From: RBG-16-66-30 sp963805015
Lineage (GTDB): Bacteria; Acidobacteriota; Aminicenantia; Aminicenantales; Saccharicenantaceae
DNA length: 64,000 bases
Reading direction: 5' to 3'
Assembly: GCA_963805015.1 (NCBI GenBank)
Contig: CAWDSL010000006.1
Location: 372,001 to 436,000 of the forward strand
Under the pieces are notes generated by a model. The model ran no database searches. It saw only the letters and a program-made list of their open reading frames with translations, and had not been told where the DNA came from. Both the position numbers and the translations under genes were made by a program. This document shows, piece by piece, positions 26,612 to 37,249 of this stretch (its first letter is position 1; every line of letters begins with the position of its first letter).

Positions 26612-27833
26612 TCAGACCGCCCCTTCGCGCGTCCCCGGTCCTTCCGTCGCCCCGCCTTCGCCCGCGCCGAAGAACTCCGGTCCGCGCGGGAGCATAGAAG
26701 AGGAAGACGGCGACCGTCAGGACGCCCGTCAGGACGAACGGGAACCAGATGCCGACGAGGTCGGACAGGACGCCGGAGACGAGCGAGACGACCGCCCCCG
26801 AGAGCGAGCTGGATGTTGCTGACCCAGCTGAAGGCCATGGTCTGGCCGGAGGCCGGGACGGTCGAGCCGACGAAGGTGTGGAGCGAGGGGTAGGTCATGA
26901 GGAGGAAGCCGCCGAAGAGCAGGAGGCCGGCGACGGCCAGGCCCTTGGTCGGGGCGAAGCCGAGAAGGAAGAGCGCCGCGGCGGCGCCGCCCAGGCTGGC
27001 CATGAAGACGCTCTTGCGGCCGAACCGGCGGCTCCAGATGCCGTAGCCGTACCCGGTGACGGTCCCCAATCCGATCCACAGGGCCAGGAACAGGCCCGTC
27101 TGCCCCATGGGGATGCCGTACTTGTGGTTGAGGAGCGACGGGGCGTAGATAGACGGCGACCGACCAGCCCGCGCCCGCCGAAGAAGAACCCCGGCACGAA
27201 CCGCTTGATCGACCGGAGCGAGCGCGACCAGGTCGCGCGGCCGGAGGGACGGCCGCTCCTCGCTCCGCGACGAGACGCCCCGCAGGGCCCAGGCGCCGAG
27301 GCCGGCCAGGACGAGGCCGAATAGCGCCCAGACGTAGAGCGGCGTCTTCCAGCCCCAGCGCTGGGCCAGGAAGCCGACCGTCAGGTAGGCCAGGCCGACG
27401 CCCGAGGTTCCCCGAGCCGCTCTGGATGCCCATGGCGTCGTCGAGCTCCCGGCCCGAGCCGGCCCGCGACTTGGAGATCCAGGCGATGACGATGGGATGG
27501 TAGAAGCTGGCGAAGACGCGCAGCAGCAGGAAGAAGAGCAGGAGCGTCGCGTAGCTCCGGGCGAAGGGGATGACGGCCATGGAGGCGCAGAGGCCGAGGC
27601 CGCTGAGGATCATCAGCGTCCGGTACTCGCTCCGGAACGAGACGCGGACGACCAGGAACTGGACGACCAGCGAGGTCAGCAGGCCCGAGGTTCGACAGGA
27701 TCCCGATCTGGGAGTAGTTGCGGACGAGGAAACCCTGGGCCAGGAGCATGGGGAAGACCATCGGCGTGATGACCGAGGCGGCGTCGGTGAGGGCGTGGAA
27801 GAGCGACGCCGAGAGCAGGATCTTCTTTTTCAT
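26612..27833 (-). pseudogene. Major facilitator superfamily transporter, interrupted by seven frameshifts
   Basis: Reading across frames gives a 404-residue, 12-helix MFS protein starting MKKKILLSASLFHALTDAAS and ending at the TGA at 26612-26614. Seven +1 changes restore one frame. They lie near 27685, 27403, 27255, 27163, 27155, 26810 and 26660. Most add a G or C in G/C runs (CTCGGGC where CTCGGC is expected, twice). The length minus seven is a multiple of three. Domain content is intact apart from the indels, and codon use is like its neighbours, so it is either very recent decay or, more likely, sequence error. The substrate is unknown. Confidence 0.78.
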
Positions 27834-27939
27834 GGCCTTTGGCGGGATACTCTAGCATGGACGGAGGCGGATTGCCATCCGGTAAACGCCACGTTCGCTC
27901 CGGGAGTAGTCTCCAGTAGACGGAACGGCGGAGGATGAT

Positions 27940-28326
27940 ATGCGGACCGGGGACCTGTCGAAATACCTTCCGGGGCCCTGCGCCAAGGCCGTTCTCGCGG
28001 TCTTCGGATCGTTCTTCCTGATCGCCCTGCTTTCCGTCCCCGTCACCACGACGATCTCCAGGACCCGGCAGGACGAGGGCTCGAACCTCGTCGTCCGCAC
28101 GACCTATCCCCGCGAGGCCACGATGTTCCTGCCACGATTCCTGTCGATGAGGGCACATTCCCCGGCCGGGACGACCGTCCGCCTCCGCCCGACGCCATGG
28201 GTCGCGACGATGGTCCTCGTCGTCGTCCTGGGGCTCGTCGACTACGTCTTCTTCTGCCGCCTGCTCTGTCTGGGGAGACGGAAGGAGGAAGAGCCCGGAT
28301 CCGAGGCCGGGGCGCCGCTCGCCTAG
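27940..28326 (+). CDS. Small two-helix membrane protein, unknown
   Basis: 128 residues. One hydrophobic helix spans about residues 17-36 (V-L-A-V-F-G-S-F-F-L-I-A-L-L-S-V) and a second spans about 88-106 (W-V-A-T-M-V-L-V-V-V-L-G-L-V). Between them is a basic, probably extracytoplasmic, loop. The tail is charged (R-R-K-E-E-E-P). It overlaps the 3' end of the convergent serine hydrolase gene by four bases. No family recognised; its reality rests on good membrane-protein composition. Confidence 0.6.
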   Translation: MRTGDLSKYLPGPCAKAVLAVFGSFFLIALLSVPVTTTISRTRQDEGSNLVVRTTYPREATMFLPRFLSMRAHSPAGTTVRLRPTPWVATMVLVVVLGLVDYVFFCRLLCLGRRKEEEPGSEAGAPLA

Positions 28327-29610
28327 CGCCGGCCGTACGATTCGACGATCGACTGGTAGACGAGGGCTTTGAACTTGCCGTGCGCGTCGCTCCCGGTCGC
28401 CGGCAGGAGCTGGGTCATGAACACGGCGACCAGCTTCTCGGCCGGGTCGACCCAGTAGGTCGTGTGGTAGGCGCCGCCCCAGCCGAAGGCCCCGACCGAG
28501 CCCGGATCGCCGTTGCGGCCGAGCTCTTTCGTCACCCAGAAGCCGAGGCCGAAGCCGTTGCCGGGGCTGGTGTAGAGCGGTCCGAGGTGGTCGACGGTCA
28601 TCAGCTCGACCGATTTCGGGCTGAGGATGTGAACGCCGCCCCACTCCCCGCCGCTCTGGAGCATGAGCAGGAAGCGGGCGTAGTCCTCGGCCGTCGAGAG
28701 GAGCCCGGCGCCGCCGGCGTAGCACGTCCGGGGGCCCTTGAGGTAGGCGATCTCCCGGGGATCGTCGACCGGCCCGGCCTTGCCGTCCTTGCCGACGCCG
28801 TAGACCGCGGCGAGGCGCCCGGCCTTCTCCTCGGGCAGGAAAAAATGCGTATCGGCCATGGCCAGGGGGCCGGTGATACGCTTCGCGACGAAGTCGGCCA
28901 GGCTCATCCCGGAAACGACCTCGACCAGGTAGCCGAGGATGTCGGTGTTGTAGCCGTAGATGTACCTCTCGCCGGGCTGGGCGTCGAAGGGCAGCCCGGC
29001 CAGCTTCTTGATGTACGTGCCGATGGGCTCGGGCCGGTCGGCGAAGAACCAGCCCTGGAGCCCGGCCGCCTTGTAGAGGTCCTTGGCCGGCCCGTCGCCG
29101 TAGGAGATGCCGGACGAGTGGGTCAGGAGGTCGCGGACCGTGATCGGGCGCTTGGCCGGAACGATCTTGTAGCCCGGGCCTTTCTTGGAAGCCTCGGGGA
29201 CGGCGACGGTGGTCTTGGCGAATTCGGGGATGAACTTCGAAACGGGGTCGCCGAGCAGGAGCTTGCCTTCCTCGAACAGGATCATGACCGCGACGCTCGT
29301 CACGGCCTTGGTCTGCGAGGCGATGCGGAAGACGGCGTCGGCCGGCATGGGAGCGCCGGTCGCCGGGTCGAGCGTGCCGAAGGCCCGGAGGTAGGCGACC
29401 TTGCCGCCGCGGGCGACGAGCGCCACCGCGCCGCCGAGCCGGCCTTCGTCGACGTACCGCTGCGATGACCTCGGAGAGCCTCTCGAGGCGGGCCGAGGAC
29501 AGCCCGACGATCTCCGGCCGGGCCCGGGGCAGATCGGCGGCCAGGACCGGCAGGGTCAGGCCAAGTAGGATGGCTAATATCAAGAATCTAAACGATTTCG
29601 TGCGCCTCAT
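28323..29610 (-). CDS. Secreted serine hydrolase (beta-lactamase / class C PBP family), one frameshift
   Basis: About 428 residues after removing one inserted base near 29462. A signal peptide (MRRTKSFRFLILAILLGLTLPVLAAD) starts at 29610. The catalytic S-x-x-K is in R-I-A-S-Q-T-K-A-V. The second motif is in Y-I-Y-G-Y-N-T-D, and a C-terminal G-W-G-G-A-Y-H-T is in the KTG-like position. These belong to the Beta-lactamase (PF00144) family, which includes esterases and D-aminopeptidases. Without correction the gene would be called from an internal ATG at 29426 and lose its export signal. A second member of this family is at 58150. Confidence 0.87.
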
Positions 29611-29642
29611 GCGGGCCTCCGTCTCCGGCGTTCTTCATCCTG

Positions 29643-29672
29643 CTTATATCAGAAGAGCCGCAACGCGGTCAA
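29643..29672 (-). promoter_or_regulatory. Promoter of the secreted serine hydrolase (minus strand)
   Basis: On the minus strand TTGACC (29672-29667), 18 bp, then TATAAG (29648-29643), with a TGN extended -10. The 13 bases around the -10 are nearly identical to those at the promoter at 32937. Confidence 0.65.
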
Positions 29673-29696
29673 AAGAGACCGTCCCTCATCCAGGAC

Positions 29697-29725
29697 GGGG
29701 ACACGTGCCAAAGGCACGTGTCCCC
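29697..29725. repeat. REP-like palindrome (copy 3)
   Basis: Perfect 13-bp arms GGGGACACGTGCC / GGCACGTGTCCCC around an AAA loop. It lies seven bases past the stop of the BNR-repeat gene and just upstream of the serine hydrolase promoter. No T-tract follows on either strand. Confidence 0.85.
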
Positions 29726-29731
29726 ATTCTT

Positions 29732-32700
29732 TCACTTGATATAGGGCACGCCATTCGCCGCGAGCCGCTTGTTGAGCTCGGGGACGTCCTTCTCGGCGAT
29801 GTCCTTCATGGCCGAGAAGAGCGGCTCCGCGAAGGCCTTGAGGTCGGCGAGCTGATCGATCATCGTCCGCGTCGGCGCGCCCATGCCGGCCGCGCCCCGG
29901 CCGGCCGCCCGCGACCAGCTCGGCCGCCGTGCCGCCGCGGAAGGCGACGAAGAGCGGCTTGCGGTAGAATCCCTGGTCGGGCGGGCTGAGATAGAAGACG
30001 GCCTTGATGGCGTCGACCTTGTCCTTGACCGCTCTGACCTTGGCCGCGAGGTCCGGCTCGGCCGGCGTCATCGACGAGACCCGGCCGGCGACGTCGTCGA
30101 GCTGCTTCGTCATCGATTCGATCCGCTGAAGGAGCTCGCGTCCCCGCCGGGCCAGGTCCTGCGATTCGCGGGCGAACTTCTGGCCGGCCAGGCGCTCCTC
30201 GGTCGTGAGGCCCTGGTCGGGATCCGCGAGGACCCGGAACGGCGCTTCCATCTTCCGGTCGCCGACCTCGAGGACCGCTTTGTACTCGCCGGGCAGGGCG
30301 TAAGGCGCGAGACCGGCCATGGCCCGGCCACGGCCGCGCCCTTCCGCCGCCGGCTCCGGCGACTCCGCCGCCGCCCCGCCGCGGAGGTTCCAATAGACCC
30401 GGTTGAGGCCGGGCTCCTTGGTCATGAACGGCGTCGCCACCTCCCGCCCGTCCTTGTCCAGGACGGCCAGCTTGAGCTTCGCGCCGCCGACGGCCGACGC
30501 GTTGAGGTAATAGCTGATGGCCGCCCCGAACGGCGAGTTCGTCCCGGCGTAACCGGCGTCGCTGTAGTTGTCGACGGTCGTCCGGTAGGAGAAGAGCGCG
30601 GCGTCCTTGACGTCGAAGAGGAGGGCGTCGGACCTCGCCGCTTCGGCGGTCAGCCGCTCGAGCGGCCGGATGTCGTCGACGATCCAGACGCCCCGGCCGT
30701 GCGTGCCGATGACGAGGTCGTGTTCGCGCGGGTGGATCTGGACGTCGCGGACGGCCACGGTCGGGAATTCCGTCTTGAAGGGGATCCAGGTCCGGCCGCC
30801 GTCGGCGCTCACGAACAGCCCGAACTCGCTGCCGGCGAAGAGGAGGTTCCGGTTGAGGGGGCTCTCGCGGACGGTATGGAGGTAGCCGTACTCGGGCAGG
30901 TCGCCGCGGAGCGAGACCCAGCTCTTGCCGAAGTCCTCGGTCTTGAAGATGTACGGCCTGTAGTCGTCGACCTGGTGGCGGGACACGGTCAGATAGACGC
31001 CGCCCTCGACGAAGTGCGACGCCTCCATCCGGGTCACCCAGTTGTCGCCCGGGCCGAAGCCCTTGATGTTGGCGGTGACGTTCGTCCAGGTCGCGCCGCC
31101 GTCGCGGCTGAGCTGGACCTGGCCGTCGTCGGTGCCGACCCAGAGGACGCCCTGCTTCAAGGGCGATTCGGCGATGGTCAGTATGGTGCAGTGGTTCTCG
31201 GCCCCGGTGTTGTCGATGGTCAGGCCGCCCGAATCCTTGAGCTTGGCCGGGTCGTTCGTCGTCAGGTCCGGGCTGGCCTTGGTCCAGGACGAGCCCCGGT
31301 CGGTCGACTTGAACAGGAAGTTGCCGCCGAAATAGAGCACGTTCCGGTCGTGGCGCGAGAGGTAGATCGGCGAGTTCCAGTTGAAGCGGTAGGGCGGCTC
31401 GGCCAGGGGGGCTTCGGGACGGACGCGCACGGATTCGCCCGTCTTGAGGTTGTGGCGCTCGATGCCGCCCATCTGGAGGTTGCGGAACATGACCCACCAC
31501 TCGACGGGATCGAACTGGGCGTAGTAGCCGTCGCCGCCGCCCGTCGGGACCCAATGGGAGTTGAAGATGCCGGCCCGCTCGCGGGTATTGGAGGGGCCGA
31601 GCCAGTTGCCGTTGTCCTGGAGACCGACGTCGATGTAGTAGGGATCGCGCATGTCGACGCCTATGTTATAGACCTCGGCCCAAGGCGCCGCGGCGACACC
31701 GAGGGCCTTCTTGCCGCCGTCCCAGGAGATGTCGATGCCGCCGTCGTTGCCGCTGATGACGTGCCGCGGAGTCGCGCGGGTCGACCCAGACGGCGTGGTG
31801 GTCGGGATGGGCGCCGGTGAAGACCTGAGTGAAGGTCTTGCCGGCGTCGCGGCTGACGTAGCAGGAGCCGGAGTAGACGTAGACGACCAGGTCGTTGGTC
31901 GGGTCGACGGTCAGCCGGCTGTAGTAGAACGGCCGGAAGTTGACCTGGTCGTAGGTCGCCTTGTCGCAGGCCCGGCGCCAGCTGCGGCCCTTGTCCTCGG
32001 AGCGGAAGAGACCGCCGCTCCCCGCCTCGACCAGGGCGTAGACGACGTTCGGGTTCGAGCGGGCGACGCCCAGGCCGATGCGTCCGTAGGGCGCGGCCGG
32101 CAGGCCCGCGGAGGTCGCGGTCCAGGTGTCCCCGCCGTCGGTCGTCCGGTAGATCGCGCTGCCGGGGCCGCCGCTCCGGAAATAATACGGCCAGCGGCGG
32201 TGCTCCCACATGCCGGCGTAGAGGATCTTCGAGTTCGAGGGGTCGAGGGCCAGGTCGCAGGCGCCCGTCTCCGGGTTGACGTACAGGACCTTCGTCCAGG
32301 TCTTGCCGCCGTCGGTCGTCCGGTAGACGCCGCGTTCCTCGTTCGGGCCCCAGAGGTGGCCCTGGGCGGCGACGTGGACGATGTCGGGATCGGCCGGATC
32401 GATGACGATGCGGCTGATGAAGCGCGTTCCGGCCAAGCCCATGTTCGTCCAGGTCTTGCCCGCGTCCTCGGACTTGTAGACGCCGTCGCCGGGGGCCACG
32501 GAGTTGCGGGCCGTGGCCTCGCCCGTGCCGACCCAGACGATATCGGGGTGGCTGGGCGACACGGCGACCGCGCCGACCGAGACGGTCCCTTCCTTGTGGA
32601 AGGACGGCGCCCAGTTGAGGCCCATGTCCTCGGACTTCCACAGCCCGCTCGGGCCGACCGCGGCGTAGATGACCGACGCGTCGCTCCCGGGGACGGCGAA

Positions 32701-32904
32701 GTCGACCGTCCGGCCGCCCATGTTGGCCGGCCCGATGTTGCGGGCCTTGAGCTTCTTGACCACGGCGGCATAGTCGAACGTCTCGGCCTTGGCCGCGGCG
32801 GGCGCGGCCGCTTTCTTCGCCTGGGCCAGAACGGGCCCGGCGGCGAGAAGCGAAAGCGCGAAGAGAGCGAGAACGGAAAGCTTGAGGGATTTCGGGAAAC
32901 GCAC
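29732..32904 (-). CDS. Secreted BNR/VPS10-type beta-propeller protein, two frameshifts
   Basis: About 1056 residues after removing two inserted bases (near 31765 and 29890); the corrected length divides by three. An Ala-rich signal peptide (residues 1-30) precedes many Asp-box/BNR repeats of the form S-x-D-x-G-x-T-W (for example T-T-D-G-G-K-T-W-T and S-R-D-G-G-A-T-W-T). They fill about residues 40-700 and predict two beta-propellers, as in sortilin/Vps10 and exo-xyloglucanase-like proteins. A helical C-terminal region follows (about 880-1050). This matches large exported glycosyl hydrolase-like proteins common in Acidobacteriota and Bacteroidota. Enzymatic activity is not shown by the sequence. 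Confidence 0.87.
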
Positions 32905-32936
32905 GGGGACCTCCTTCGAGAGGGCTGTTTAGCCTG

Positions 32937-32966
32937 CTTATACCAGATTACCTTATCCCCCGTCAA
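32937..32966 (-). promoter_or_regulatory. Promoter of the BNR-repeat gene (minus strand)
   Basis: On the minus strand TTGACG (32966-32961), 18 bp, then TATAAG (32942-32937) with a TGG extended -10. It is about 33 bases from the ATG. The gap 32967-33183 that follows has no gene that I can support. Confidence 0.68.
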
Positions 32967-33183
32967 AACACTCAGGTCCGTTCCTTTCCCAAAGGCCGAA
33001 GTCGCCAGACGGAGGAGGATGGGTGGCCGGGAGTTAGTCCCCGCCCGCCTGGAGGCGGAAGGGGTTCCCCACGGGGGGATGGGTGGAGCCGAAGCCGGAC
33101 GGGGACGCTACCGGACAGGACCCGTCCGACGACGGCCCAGCGACGAGGCCGGGAAGAACGGCTTCGACGGCAGAATTGTCCGC

Positions 33184-33212
33184 TTGTCCTCGGAACGGCT
33201 TCTTCCTATAAT
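33184..33212 (+). promoter_or_regulatory. Promoter of the sodium/solute symporter gene
   Basis: TTGTCC (33184-33189), 17 bp, then a perfect TATAAT (33207-33212). The ATG at 33260 is preceded by GAAAGGA. Confidence 0.65.
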
Positions 33213-33259
33213 GGGCGCGACACGCGCCGCCCGGCGATCTCCGCGAAAGGACGATAGCC

Positions 33260-35087
33260 ATGCGTCTTCAGCTCCTCGACTGGATCATCGTCGCCTTCAT
33301 CCTGTTCATCTGCTTCGGCCCCGCTCTGTACTACCGCAAGCGGTCCGGACAGAACACGGCCGAGTTCTTCGCCTCCGGCCGGGCCGTGCCGTGGTGGCTG
33401 GCCGGTCTGTCCATGGTCGCCACGACCTTCAGCAGCGACACGCCGAACCTGGTCACCGACATCGTCCGGCGCAACGGTGTCGCCGGCAACTGGGTCTGGT
33501 GGGCCTTCACGCTGACCGGCGTGGCCACGGTCTTCTTCTACGCCCGGATGTGGCGCCGCTCCGAGGTCCTGACCGACCTCGAGTTCTACGAGATCCGCTA
33601 CTCGGGCAAGGCCGCCGGCTTCGTCCGGGGCTTCCGCTCGGTCTACCTCGGGTTCTTCTTCAACTGCATCATCATGGCCACGGTCAACCTGGCCGCCTGC
33701 AAGATCGCCGCCATCATGTTCGGCCTCGACCGCTGGCAGACGCTGGCCGCCGTCGGCTTCCTCAACGTCGTCTTCGCCGCGCTGACCGGGCTTTGGGGGG
33801 TGCTGATCATCGACATGATCCAATTCTTCACCATGATGACGGCGGTCATCGCCGCGGCCTTCTTCGCCGTCCGGGCCGTCGGCGGACTGGGCCCCCTGGT
33901 GACCAAGGTCTCGGCCATGACCGGCCCGGGCGGCATCAACTTCCTGAGCATGCTGCCGAACTTCAAGAGCAACTGGGACCTGGCCATCGCCATCTTCATC
34001 ATGCCGCTGGCCGTCCAGTGGTGGGCGGTCTGGTACCCCGGCGCCGAGCCCGGCGGCGGCAGCTACATCGCCCAGCGCATGCTGGCCTCCAAGTCCGAGA
34101 AGGACTCGCTCGGGGCCGTGCTCTTCTTCAACATCGCCCACTACGTCCTGCGGCCCTGGCCCTGGATCCTGGTCGCCCTGGCCTCACTCATCATTTTCCC
34201 TCAGCTCTCCGATATCCAGGCGGCCTTCCCCCATCTCGATCCGAGCCTCCTCGGCCACGACATCGCCTACCCGGCCATGATCAAGTTCCTGCCCGTGGGC
34301 TTCTTCGGCCTGCTGGTCGGCGGGCTCATCGCCGCCAACTCCTCGACCAACCTGACCCATCTCAACTGGGGCGCCTCCTACCTCGTCCACGACTTCTACC
34401 GCCGCTTCATCAATCCGACGGCCGGCGAGAAACATTACGTCATGGTCGGGCGCCTGGCCACGATCATGCTCTTCGTCGTCGCCGGCGCCATGGTCTTCGT
34501 CCTGGACACGGCCAAGGACAGCTTCGACATCATCCTCCAGGTCGGGGCGGGCACGGGCCTGCTCTATCTCGTCCGCTGGTTCTGGTGGCGGGTCAACGCC
34601 TGGTGCGAGGTCAACGCCATGATCTCGTCGTTCGTCTTCTCCATCCTGCTGCTCGTCCTGCGCAAGTTCGGGGTCACCGTGCCGACCCACTACGCCCTCA
34701 TCCTGACGGTCGCGGTGACGACGATCAGCTGGGTGCTGACGGCCTTCCTCGGGCCGCAGACGGACAAGGAGACGCTGGTCGGCGTTCTACCGCAAGGTCC
34801 GTCCCTTCGGGCCGGGCTGGAAGTGCATCCGCAGGGAGGCCGGGCTCACCGAGGCCGAGGCCAAGGCCGCCGGCGACAGCTTCCCGCTGGCCCTCGTCGG
34901 GTGGGTGTCCGGCTCGCTGACCATCTGGTCGGCCCTGTTCATGGTCGGCAACGCCCTCTACGGCCGTTGGATCTTCGCCGGCGCGCTGCTGGCCGTATTC
35001 GTCGCGAGCGGGATCGTCCTGATCAAGGTCGTCAACCGGCTGTGGGACAAGAAGCCGGTCGCGACGGGGACGCCGGCCGCGGGCTGA
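33260..35087 (+). CDS. Sodium:solute symporter family transporter, one frameshift
   Basis: About 608 residues after removal of one inserted base near 34784 (GTCGGCGTTC where GTCGCGTTC restores the frame). About 13 membrane helices are visible. SSS-family segments include S-M-V-A-T-T-F-S-S-D-T-P near residue 54, which holds the Na+-site serines and threonine, and the N-S-S-T-N-L-T-H-L-N-W-G-A-S segment near 362. The layout is that of the SLC5-like group importing sugars, amino acids or other organic solutes with Na+. The substrate is not predictable. Uncorrected, the last ~100 residues would be lost. Confidence 0.9.
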
Positions 35088-35096
35088 TCCCCGGCC

Positions 35097-36094
35097 TCAG
35101 AAGCCCGCGTTGAAGACCGGCAGGACCCGCAGGCCCTTGGGATTGTCGCGGACGATGTTGACGACGCCCAGCTGGATGCCCTTCTCGATCTTCCAGGCGT
35201 AGTTGACGAGCCCGATCGAGAGGCCGCGGACCGAGCCCCGGCAATAGTTGAACGCGCTCGCCGCCAGGCCCGAGAGCCGGCCGCCCTTTCCGACATGGAC
35301 CATGCCACCGGCCAGGAACACGCCCCGGAGCGTCTCGCCTCCGACGCCCAAGCCGCCGATCGCCAAGCCCCTGATCTCCGGCGCGCCCAAGCCGAGCCCG
35401 CCGATAGCGATCCCGGTCAGGCGCCCGCCGCAGCCGACGCCGAGACCGCCCACGGCGATCCCGGTGAGGTTCTCGCCGCATCCGACCCCCAGGCCGCCGG
35501 CGGCCAGGCCGGTGATGTTCTCGCCCGCCCCCGCCCCCAAGCCGCCCAGAACGATGCCCTTGAGGTTTCCGCCGGCCCCAGCGCCGAGGCCCCCGAGGCA
35601 GATACCTGTGATATTCTCCCCCGCCCCCGCCCCGAGGCCGCCGATGGCGATGCCGGAGAGATTGTCGCCGGCGCCGACGCCGCCGAAGGCCAGAACGACG
35701 CCTTTGACGTCCTCTCCCGCGCCCGCGCCGAGACCGGCCACCGTAAAGCCGGTCAGGCTCGTGTCCGCCCCCGCGCCCAGGAGGCCCAATTGGACGCCGC
35801 ACACCCGCCCGCCGCCGGGAGCGACGCCCAGCGACAGGCCGCTGACGACCGCGTCCTTGTTGTCCTTGCGCGGCATCCAGAAGGTGACGTTCACCCCGGT
35901 GACGCGCCGGACCCGGCTGTCGCGGAAATTGAAGCGGAGGCCGGTGAATTCCTTGGAATTGCCGAAGCTCAGGCCCCATCTCTCCGAAGGGATGTCCAGG
36001 CTCTGGGCGAATAGGGAGGAGGCCGCGAGGCCAAGTCCCAGGAGGACCGCGATCCCCGCTCCACGGAGGGCCGGCCGTCGGTGGCTCTCGTCAT
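35097..36094 (-). CDS. Exported glycine-rich 16-residue-repeat protein, one frameshift
   Basis: About ten tandem repeats of 15-16 residues with consensus G-G-L-G-A-G-A-G-E-N-(L/I)-T-G-I-x-(I/L), from about residue 100 to 265. They are followed by a segment with L-S-I-G-L-V-N-Y-A and I-Q-L-G-V-V-N-I-V. The pattern suggests a beta-solenoid and resembles the 'LA_2272 surface repeat' type; that link is from memory. The ATG at 36094 has AAAGGA seven bases before it, but one G is missing near 36057 (AGCGGGGATC), so the signal peptide (G-I-A-V-L-L-G-L-G-L-A-A-S-S-L-F-A-Q) is in the next frame. Confidence 0.75.
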
Positions 36095-36195
36095 GTGGCT
36101 GTCCTTTACCCGGAATGGGCGGAATCCGGCCGCCTATTCGAAGATACGCATCCCCTTGGAAAGGTCGCCGCCGTCCCGTCGAGGCTCGGCGGCAC

Positions 36196-36224
36196 TTGCC
36201 CATCGGCGGCGATTTGATGATAAA
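36196..36224 (+). promoter_or_regulatory. Weak promoter candidate for the small membrane protein
   Basis: TTGCCC (36196-36201), 17 bp, then GATAAA (36219-36224). Both are 4/6 matches. GGGAGG precedes the ATG at 36253. Confidence 0.35.
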
Positions 36225-36252
36225 ATGGGGGCGCACGGACAGGGAGGTGCTC

Positions 36253-36495
36253 ATGAAAAAGCTCAGGGTCTGGGCGACGGTCGCATTGACCTTGGCTGTT
36301 TTGGCGCTCATTCTCCTATTCCTCATGCACCTGGCGTTAACCGATATCTATCACGGAGAAGAGAACGCCATCGCCGAGTGGACGATCCTCCGGCTGGGAT
36401 TCTTCGTCATCTTCTTCCTCATCATCGCGACGTTCGTCTGCACCGGGCTCGTGCTCAAGCACTTCCGCGACAAGGACGGTCCGGGATCGAACTGA
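36253..36495 (+). CDS. Small two-helix membrane protein, unknown
   Basis: 80 residues with hydrophobic helices at about 8-30 (V-A-L-T-L-A-V-L-A-L-I-L-L-F-L) and 47-68 (L-R-L-G-F-F-V-I-F-F-L-I-I-A). A short acidic loop lies between them and a charged tail K-H-F-R-D-K-D follows. The ATG is preceded by GGGAGGTGC. It is divergent from the glycine-repeat protein. No family recognised. Size and hydrophobicity support a real gene. Confidence 0.68.
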   Translation: MKKLRVWATVALTLAVLALILLFLMHLALTDIYHGEENAIAEWTILRLGFFVIFFLIIATFVCTGLVLKHFRDKDGPGSN

Positions 36496-36532
36496 AGCCG
36501 GATCGGCGGGGAGGCCCGCTTTCGCCTCCCGG

Positions 36533-36569
36533 TTTAAATGGGGAATAGGTATTGTGTCCCCGATTTAAA
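36533..36569. repeat. REP-like palindrome (copy 4)
   Basis: Outer arms TTTAAAT / ATTTAAA enclose imperfect inner arms GGGGAATAGGTAT and TTGTGTCCCC. The right end abuts the AAAGGAGGG ribosome site of the next gene, so the element sits in its 5' leader and could affect translation. Confidence 0.7.
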
Positions 36570-36579
36570 GGAGGGAACG

Positions 36580-37228
36580 ATGTCTGAAACACCGCGAAGA
36601 ACCGACTGGGGCCCGATCCTGGTCCTCGGCGGCCTCTGGGGGCTGTCCGAGGCGGCGCTCGGGATGTATCTTGAGGGCCTGCGCCTCGACCATCTCGGGC
36701 TCGGTCATGACGGGGGCGGCGCTCTTCTTCCTGGCCGCGGCCTGGTCGATCTCGCCCAAAGCGAGGACGGCCGCCGCGATGGTCGGGATCGCCGCCGGCT
36801 TCAAGCTGGTCGATGCCCTGCTCCTCGGCCTGCCCGTCCTCCATGGGGCCATCGGCAACCCCATCTTCGCCATCGTCATGGAAGGAGCGTCTTTCGCGCT
36901 CATCGCCGGCATCATCCGTAAGGCCCTCGCCGGGAAAGCTATCGGACAGGGCCTCGCCGGCGGGCTGAGCGCCCTCGTCGCGGTCAACCTCTTCCCGCTG
37001 GTCAAGTACGCGACGGGGGTCGCGCCGTGCGTCACCGGCACGGCCTACCCGCTCGCGCTCTACTACGCGCCGATCGCCGTGGGCCTGTCGTTCCTGACCG
37101 TCCCGCTGGGCGCGCGGGCGGGGGCGTTCCTGGCGGCCTCCGAGGCCGGGACCCGTCGCCTGCGCTGGGCCTCCCCGGCCGCCCTGGCCCTGTCGCTCGG
37201 CGCCTTGGTCCTGCTGAGGATCCTCTGA
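36580..37228 (+). CDS. Membrane protein, possible ECF-type substrate-binding (S) component, one frameshift
   Basis: About 215 residues with five or six membrane helices, after removal of one inserted T near 36669 (TATCTTGAGG where TATCTGAGG restores the frame). The start at 36580 follows AAAGGAGGGAACG and reads M-S-E-T-P-R-R-T-D-W-G-P-I-L-V-L-G-G-L-W-G-L-S-E. Small-residue-rich helices and size resemble ECF transporter S components or similar integral membrane proteins. It precedes the molybdenum hydroxylase genes by 21 bases, so it may bring in a ligand or cofactor for that pathway. The family call is tentative. Confidence 0.6.
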
Positions 37229-37249
37229 CGGTTCCGCGAGGGAATAGCC

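Noticed and set aside
26612..27833. Programmed ribosomal frameshifting in the transporter gene
   Set aside because: Seven changes with no slippery heptamers or consistent downstream structure. Programmed events are rare and usually single.
35097..36326. Start of the glycine-repeat protein at 36326
   Set aside because: That in-frame extension crosses the divergent small-protein gene and its promoter and has no ribosome site. The ATG at 36094 with AAAGGA plus one missing G gives a proper signal peptide.
36580..37228. In-frame Sec or readthrough as the reason for other broken genes
   Set aside because: The other interruptions are frame changes, not single TGA codons, and lack SECIS-like hairpins at redox sites.
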